Shown in pieces: positions 59,082 to 64,000 of a DNA stretch of 64,000 nucleotides. The notes beneath the pieces were generated by a model, which worked only from the letters and a program-made list of their open reading frames with translations, ran no database searches and had not been told where the DNA came from. The first letter of the stretch is position 1. Each line of letters begins with the position of its first letter. Both the position numbers and the translations under genes were made by a program. The stretch is from contig NZ_BMTF01000013.1 of the NCBI RefSeq assembly GCF_014649535.1, positions 62,001 through 126,000 on the forward strand. The letters are read 5' to 3'. The DNA comes from Streptomyces gelaticus (GTDB taxonomy: Bacteria > Actinomycetota > Actinomycetes > Streptomycetales > Streptomycetaceae).

Positions 59082-60737
59082 ATGAGCGCCCCAACCCCGG
59101 CACCCGGTGACGAAAGCCCCCGCGAGGGGTACTACCCCGACCCGTCCATTCCCGGCTACGTCCGGTACTGGAACGGCGCTTCGTGGGTGCCCGGCACGAG
59201 CCGCCCCGCCCCTCAGCAGGGCGAGTCGACGCCTGCGGCGCCTTCCGGCGCGGCGCCCTCCGAGCCGGTGGCCGAGTCGCAGCCGGAGCCGGAGTCGCGG
59301 CCCCGGTCGCCGTCGCAGCCGCAGTCCGCCGCCCCGGCGCCGGTGGACGAGACCGGTCCGGTCTTCCTGGACGAGGAGCCGTCCACGGGCAACCGCCCCG
59401 AACCGGCCACCGCCTGGCAGGCCGACGCCTCCCGGCAGACCGGATTCGGCGGGGAACGCGACCGACGGGTCTCCTGGGGCGGCACCGGCCGGTCCGATGA
59501 ACAGGGCGGCCCGATCGGCCAGGGCGGCCAGGGCGGCCGGCGTGGGCAGGGCGATCAGGATCGGCTTCCGGGGGCCACGGAGCCCGGCCCCGATCCGCGT
59601 ACGCCCTCCGATCGCGCCCCTGCCGACCCTGTTCCCGCCGACCCTGTTCCCGCCGACCGAGCTCCGGCGGACCCGCGACAGCCCGCAGCCGCTCCTCCCG
59701 AGAACACTGTGGCGATCCGGGTCGGCCGCCAGGGCCGTCCCGGCAGCAGCGGGACGGGCGACGGCGGGACGGGCGAGGGCGCAGGCGAAGCGGGGCGCCC
59801 GCCCGCCGACGGTACGGTCACGATCCGGGCCGTGGGTCAGGGCGGTGGCCCGCCCGCTCACCGCACGGCGGAACCGGCGGCCTCGGAGGGGACGATGGCG
59901 ATCCGCGCACTCGCCCCCGGTGCCGACACCCAGAACCCCGCCCCGGCCCCCGCGCAGAACCGGACTCCCGCCCCGGCGCAGAACTCCGCCCCGGCCCCGG
60001 CCCCCGGACAGAACCCGGCCCCGGCCCCCGCCCCCTGGGCGCAACTCCCGGCCCAGCAACAACCCCAGCAGCCCCAGCCCCTGGCCCAGCAGCATCAACT
60101 CCAGCCCCCGGCCCGGCCCCTGCCCCAGCAGCCCCGACAATTCCAGCAGCCCCGTCCGCAGGCCGGTGCGCAAGGCGCTCAGCCGGATCAGCCCGTCGTG
60201 CCCTGGAAGCCGCCGGTCAACGACCCCTTCCAGCAGCTCGCGCAGGCCCAGGCGGCGGCCAGGCCGGCCGGGCTCGGCAAGCGGTTCGCCGCCCGGCTGA
60301 TCGACACCGTCGTACTGATGGCACTCGTCGGTGCCATCGGCGTCCCGCTCGTCTCACAGGCGCTGGACCACATCGACGAGAAGATCAACGCGGCGAAGCT
60401 GTCCGGTGAGACGGTCACCGTCTGGCTGGTGGACTCCACCACGGCCGGTCTGTTCGGTGCGGTGCTGGGCGCGTTCCTCGTGCTCGGCGTACTGCTGGAG
60501 GCACTGCCGACGGCCAAGTGGGGACGAACGCTCGGCAAGAAGCTCTGCGGACTCGAAGTACGGGACATCGAGTCCCACGAGGCCCCGGCCTTCGGCGCCG
60601 CGCTGCGTCGGTGGCTGGTCTACGGCGTGCTGGGCGTCCTTGTCATCGGCGTGGTCAACGTGCTGTGGTGTCTGATCGACCGGCCGTGGCGCCAGTGCTG
60701 GCACGACAAGGCGGCACACACCTTCGTGGCGGCCTGA
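59082..60737 (+). CDS. DUF2510 + RDD-domain membrane protein
   Basis: In this 551-residue protein, residues 13-38 are a DUF2510 motif (GYYPDPSIPGYVRYWNG). About residues 45-400 are low-complexity and probably disordered: acidic and Gly-rich, then Ala-Pro-Gln repeats such as NPAPAPAQNRTPAPAQNSAP. The C-terminal 140 residues are an RDD domain with three hydrophobic helices: LGKRFAARLIDTVVLMALVG, LFGAVLGAFLVLGVLLEALP and LGKKLCGLEVRD. RDD proteins are membrane proteins, some linked to ion transport. ATG at 59082 or GTG at 59079 is possible. A second RDD gene follows. Confidence 0.85.
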   Translation: MSAPTPAPGDESPREGYYPDPSIPGYVRYWNGASWVPGTSRPAPQQGESTPAAPSGAAPSEPVAESQPEPESRPRSPSQPQSAAPAPVDETGPVFLDEEPSTGNRPEPATAWQADASRQTGFGGERDRRVSWGGTGRSDEQGGPIGQGGQGGRRGQGDQDRLPGATEPGPDPRTPSDRAPADPVPADPVPADRAPADPRQPAAAPPENTVAIRVGRQGRPGSSGTGDGGTGEGAGEAGRPPADGTVTIRAVGQGGGPPAHRTAEPAASEGTMAIRALAPGADTQNPAPAPAQNRTPAPAQNSAPAPAPGQNPAPAPAPWAQLPAQQQPQQPQPLAQQHQLQPPARPLPQQPRQFQQPRPQAGAQGAQPDQPVVPWKPPVNDPFQQLAQAQAAARPAGLGKRFAARLIDTVVLMALVGAIGVPLVSQALDHIDEKINAAKLSGETVTVWLVDSTTAGLFGAVLGAFLVLGVLLEALPTAKWGRTLGKKLCGLEVRDIESHEAPAFGAALRRWLVYGVLGVLVIGVVNVLWCLIDRPWRQCWHDKAAHTFVAA

Positions 60738-60848
60738 GCGCACCCGTCCGGCTGACGGTCCATCGGGTGAGCGGCCGTCGGTACCGCCCGTTCCCCCGAA
60801 CGCACCTGAGCCGTTGCGGGGGCTCCGGGGCCGGGGTGCACTGCCCCC

Positions 60849-61502
60849 ATGAGCAACGATCAGCCGACGTCCGGTCAGCCGCCCGAGGACGACCCGTTCC
60901 GCAAGAAGCCGCACGAGCCGCCGCCGTCATCGGGTTCGCCGTACGACAGTGCTCCGCCCCCGCCGCCGTACGATCCGGGGCCCTACGGCGGCGGACCGTA
61001 CGGTGCGGACCCACTGGCCGGAATGCCGCCGCTCGGGGAGCCGGGCAAGCGCATCCTGGCCCGGCTGATCGACCTGCTGATCATCTCGATCCCGCTCTTT
61101 CTGATCTCGCTGCCGTGGGGCGGCGCGGTCGAGGTCTCGGAGAACAACCGCAACGGCAACGGCGTCGGTGATGTCTTCAGCCAGACGTACAGCGGGCGCC
61201 AGCTGGCGTGGTCGCTGATCGGTCTGGTCGCCTACGTCGCGTACGACACGTACTTCACGCACAAGGACGGCCGGACCGTCGGCAAGCGGCTGCTGAAGCT
61301 GCGGGTCGCCATGCTCAACGACGGCCGGGTGCCCGACACCGGCGCGGCTTTCCTGCGGGCCGTGGTGCTGTGGCTGCCGGCGCTGCTGTGCTGTCCGTGC
61401 CTGTGGTGGCTGATCAACATCGTGCTCATGTTCACGGACAAGCCGTACCGGCAGGGCCTCCAGGACAAGGCGGCGAAGACGGTGGTCGTGCAGACCGACT
61501 GA
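60849..61502 (+). CDS. RDD-family membrane protein
   Basis: This is a 217-residue protein. The N-terminal 55 residues are Pro/Gly/Tyr-rich (PPPPPYDPGPYGGGPYG). The RDD domain follows with GKRILARLIDLLIISIPLFL, AWSLIGLVAYVAYDTYF and VGKRLLKLRVAMLNDGRVPD, then AVVLWLPALLCCPCLWWLIN. The Arg-Asp-Asp-like positions that name the family are present as R-L-I-D and D in helix 1-2. It resembles the preceding gene's C-terminal domain, so the two are probably duplicates. Confidence 0.87.
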   Translation: MSNDQPTSGQPPEDDPFRKKPHEPPPSSGSPYDSAPPPPPYDPGPYGGGPYGADPLAGMPPLGEPGKRILARLIDLLIISIPLFLISLPWGGAVEVSENNRNGNGVGDVFSQTYSGRQLAWSLIGLVAYVAYDTYFTHKDGRTVGKRLLKLRVAMLNDGRVPDTGAAFLRAVVLWLPALLCCPCLWWLINIVLMFTDKPYRQGLQDKAAKTVVVQTD

Positions 61503-61526
61503 GCCGGACCGGCCGGACAGGACCGG

Positions 61527-61892
61527 CTAGGGGCGCAGCGAGTGGCGGCTCATGTGCCCGTCCGCCGGAGCCGCGGGGCGCGGCGCGGCCTCGCGGGGGG
61601 CGGGGACCGGGGACCGGGCCCCGTCGCGGGCGAGGCCCTCGGCCTCGACGGCCGCGGAGACGGCGTCCTGGTTCACCCGGACCGCGGAGCGGGCCCTTGC
61701 CTGCTTCGCGGTTTTCACGCGTGACGGCTGGGGTACGGTCACGGCCACCAGCAGACCGAGCGCGAGCGCCGCGGTTCCGATGACGGCGATTCCGATGCCC
61801 GATTCCGTACGGGAGAGCAGCAGCATCGCGAGGGTCGAGAAGACGACGGTGACCGAACCGTAGGAGAGCTGTGCGGCAGTGGGATGCGGCAT
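61527..61892 (-). CDS. small two-helix membrane protein
   Basis: In this 121-residue protein, residues 10-28 (YGSVTVVFSTLAMLLLS) and 33-55 (IGIAVIGTAALALGLLVAV) are transmembrane helices. The rest is a basic then Ala/Pro-rich cytoplasmic tail. No family is recognised. The ATG at 61892 has GAGGACGG upstream; an ATG at 61937 is an alternative. It is divergent from the immune-inhibitor-A gene. Confidence 0.7.
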   Translation of the reverse strand: MPHPTAAQLSYGSVTVVFSTLAMLLLSRTESGIGIAVIGTAALALGLLVAVTVPQPSRVKTAKQARARSAVRVNQDAVSAAVEAEGLARDGARSPVPAPREAAPRPAAPADGHMSRHSLRP

Positions 61893-62261
61893 GGCGGTAT
61901 CCGTCCTCGGGGCATCGGATGGGCAGTCTCTCAACACGGTCGCACTGTCAATCGACTCTACGACGGTGGATGCCCGAGAGAGGCCACTGGTAAGCGTGAC
62001 CTAACCCACGGTGCCGGTGCACAGGGGGGCGCACGGAGTCATTTCACGCGCCAACCGCGGCCCATGACGCGCCGGTTATCCGCATTGTGAACGTCCGGAT
62101 AACGGAAGCGTTCTCCTGCATAGTGCACTTGGCCTGTGCAAGTCAAGATCTGTCTTTTCTCGCGTATCTCCGGTCGAATGTCGTCACTTGTGACGCGTAT
62201 TCGCGCGCGGCCCCACCTCACTCCTGGCCGCAGCGGCGAGTGCCGGGGAGGACTGCATCAA
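61893..62261 (+). promoter_or_regulatory. region upstream of the M6 protease gene, with an inverted repeat
   Basis: This stretch of 369 bases has no credible gene. GTTATCCG (62075-62082) and CGGATAAC (62096-62103) are perfect inverted copies whose centres are 21 bases apart (two helical turns), so they could bind a dimeric regulator. The region around 62104-62200 is AT-richer (AAGTCAAGATCTGTCTTTTC) and is the likely promoter. GGGGAGGA lies about 12 bases before the protease GTG. Confidence 0.5.
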
Positions 62262-64000
62262 GTGACCACAAACAGAAGGGCGCTTCGCGCCGCAGCGGTT
62301 GTCGTGGCCATGGCCGCCACTGCCGCCACGGCGTCAGCCTTCGCCACGGCCCAGGCAGATGACAGGACGCCGGGGGCCAAGAGCGCCACCGTCGACCGCC
62401 GTGACCCGGGGTCGGCGAAGGGCGGCGAGCACGACCTGAAGGGCCCGTTCACCGAGCAGCAGGACGCGCAGCGTCAGGCCGCCCTGGAGCAGGTCATCTC
62501 GGGCGACAAGAAGATCACGAAGCGCGGCGGCTCCCAGGTCGTCAAGCTCGACGACAAGAAGTACGTCGAGCTCGGCCGTGAGAAGACCGACAAGATCTTC
62601 ACGGTTCTGGTGGAGTTCGGCGACCAGGTCGACAACACCACCATGTTCGACCCGGACGGCGACGGCCCGAAGCCGGCCGTTCCGAAGTACGGGGGCACGC
62701 CCGGCCCGCTGCACAACAAGATAGCCAAGCCGGACCCCAAGAAGGACAACAGCACTGCCTGGCAGGCCGATTACAGCCAGGCCCACTTCCAGGACCTCTA
62801 CTTCGGTGAGGGCGCCGGCAAGGACTCGCTGAAGACGTACTACGAGAAGACGTCCTCCGGGCGCTACTCGGTCGAGGGCGAGGTCTCCGACTGGGTCAAG
62901 GTTCCGTACAACGAGGCCCGTTACGGCTCCAACTACTGCGGCTCGACCAACTGCGCCAACGTCTGGGACATGGTCCGGGACGGCGTGAACGCCTGGGCCG
63001 CCGACCAGAAGGCCAAGGGTCGTACGCCCGAGCAGATCAAGGCGGATCTCGCCCAGTACGACCAGTGGGACCGTTACGACCACGACAACGACGGCAACTT
63101 CAACGAGCCCGACGGCTACATCGACCACTTCCAGATCGTCCACGCCGGCGAGGACGAGTCCGCGGGTGGCGGCGTCGAGGGCAAGAACGCCGTCTGGGCC
63201 CACCGCTGGTACGCCTACGGCACCAACGCCGGTGCGACCGGCCCGGCCGGCAACAAGGCCGGTGGCACCGAGATCGGTGACACCGGTATCTGGGTCGGCG
63301 ACTACACCGCGCAGCCCGAGAACGGCGGCCTGGGTGTCTTCGCCCACGAGTACGGCCACGACCTGGGTCTGCCGGACCTCTACGACACCACCAACACCGC
63401 CGAGAACTCGGTCGGTTTCTGGTCCCTGATGTCGGCCGGCTCCTGGCTCGGCACCGGCAAGGACTCGATCGGTGACCTGCCCGGCGACATGACCGCCTGG
63501 GACAAGCTCCAGCTGGGCTGGCTCGACTACGCCGAGGCCAAGGCCTCGACGAAGTCCACCCACAAGCTGGGTGTCTCCGAGTACAACACCAAGAACAAGC
63601 AGGCGCTCGTCGTCACGCTGCCCGAGAAGCCCGTCACCACCGCCGTCACCAAGCCGGCGGAGGGCTCCAAGCAGTGGTGGAGCGACATGGGCGACAACCT
63701 CAACAACACCCTCTCCCGTTCGGTCGACCTGACCGGCAAGTCCAAGGCCTCCCTGGAGCTTTCGGGCTGGTGGGACATCGAGAAGGACTACGACTTCCTC
63801 TACACCGAGGTGTCGGAGAACGGCGGTACCAGCTGGACCGCGATCGACGGCACGGCCGACGGCAAGGCGATCCCGCGCGACGCCAGTGACAAGCCGGCCC
63901 TGACCGACGTCTCCGGCGCGTACAAGAAGCTCTCCTACTCGCTGGACGCCTACGCGGGCAAGAAGATCGACATCCGCTTCCGCTACACCACCGACGGCGG
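62262..64000 (+). CDS. secreted M6 immune-inhibitor-A metalloprotease, partial (3' end off the right edge)
   Basis: At least 579 residues are present and the frame is open at the window end. From GTG at 62262 the signal peptide is RALRAAAVVVAMAATAATAS. The M6 catalytic domain has HEYGH at residues 362-366 (GVFAHEYGHDLGLPDLYD), with the two zinc histidines and Glu363. Upstream is the conserved TVLVEFGDQVDNTTMFDPDG segment, and FWSLMSAGSWLG (Met-turn) follows. A beta-sandwich region (SRSVDLTGKSKASLELSGWW) begins about residue 485. It should be an extracellular zinc protease with a broad substrate range. The C-terminal part is missing. Confidence 0.94.
   Translation, partial: MTTNRRALRAAAVVVAMAATAATASAFATAQADDRTPGAKSATVDRRDPGSAKGGEHDLKGPFTEQQDAQRQAALEQVISGDKKITKRGGSQVVKLDDKKYVELGREKTDKIFTVLVEFGDQVDNTTMFDPDGDGPKPAVPKYGGTPGPLHNKIAKPDPKKDNSTAWQADYSQAHFQDLYFGEGAGKDSLKTYYEKTSSGRYSVEGEVSDWVKVPYNEARYGSNYCGSTNCANVWDMVRDGVNAWAADQKAKGRTPEQIKADLAQYDQWDRYDHDNDGNFNEPDGYIDHFQIVHAGEDESAGGGVEGKNAVWAHRWYAYGTNAGATGPAGNKAGGTEIGDTGIWVGDYTAQPENGGLGVFAHEYGHDLGLPDLYDTTNTAENSVGFWSLMSAGSWLGTGKDSIGDLPGDMTAWDKLQLGWLDYAEAKASTKSTHKLGVSEYNTKNKQALVVTLPEKPVTTAVTKPAEGSKQWWSDMGDNLNNTLSRSVDLTGKSKASLELSGWWDIEKDYDFLYTEVSENGGTSWTAIDGTADGKAIPRDASDKPALTDVSGAYKKLSYSLDAYAGKKIDIRFRYTTDG

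Overview
The window is about 72% GC, uses GTG and some TTG starts, and packs short operons with translationally coupled (ATGA/GTGA) junctions. The gene set (sigU/rsuA, hupA, murA, hppD, ssgG, DasR-type sugar operon, MsiK-less ABC transporter, RDD and DUF3039 proteins) says it is a Streptomyces chromosome arm-proximal core region. From memory, the order corresponds to the S. coelicolor SCO2954-SCO2924 neighbourhood, so most of it is conserved core.

Layout. 1-5.1 kb: an MFS exporter cut by the window edge, its divergent LysR regulator, small DUF4259 and GNAT genes and a CGNR zinc-finger regulator. 5.1-9.2 kb: an ECF sigma factor with its coupled zinc-finger anti-sigma factor, then a HelD-like RNA polymerase-remodelling ATPase. 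9.2-12.1 kb: a strongly structured, gene-free stretch that looks like a small RNA with its own terminator, then malic enzyme, a 200-bp composite inverted repeat and the nucleoid protein HupA. 12.2-14.8 kb: murA (minus), YqgE/AlgH and a DUF3039 protein. 14.8-20 kb: an amino-sugar operon (lipoprotein binding protein, two permeases, GH20 hexosaminidase) with a DasR-like operator touching its promoter. 20.3-25.5 kb: three coupled genes for a molybdenum-hydroxylase-like complex (FAD, 2Fe-2S and Moco-type subunits), with an unusual disordered extension and eroded active-site motifs.

25.6-36.5 kb is the accessory highlight: an A/T-richer island linked to type VII secretion (T7SS). It has three repeats of the pattern small helical partner followed by a larger WxG-motif protein. 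Unit 1 continues into a mycosin protease. Units 2 and 3 each end in a lipoprotein; the unit 2 effector is an alpha/beta hydrolase and the unit 3 effector a large membrane-prone protein. A zeta-toxin-like kinase and a decayed gene fragment lie inside. A tRNA-Cys gene closes the island. No T7SS core components are present in the window.

36.8-46.6 kb: an MFS exporter, an RHH/Doc toxin-antitoxin pair, a DEAD-box helicase, a 20-bp minisatellite, three related secreted beta-domain surface proteins around a divergent promoter, and an IclR regulator. 46.7-53.5 kb: a secreted Lon-domain protein, an ArsR-coupled 65-aa gene with an MFS exporter, and a four-gene glycine-betaine-type osmoprotectant transporter. 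53.5-64 kb: an Lrp regulator divergent from hppD (tyrosine catabolism), a TPR protein, an FAD-linked glycolate-oxidase-like enzyme, ssgG (sporulation septum placement), two RDD membrane proteins, a small membrane protein, and a secreted M6 immune-inhibitor-A protease that runs off the right edge.

All identifications come from reading the translated sequence; no database search was run.
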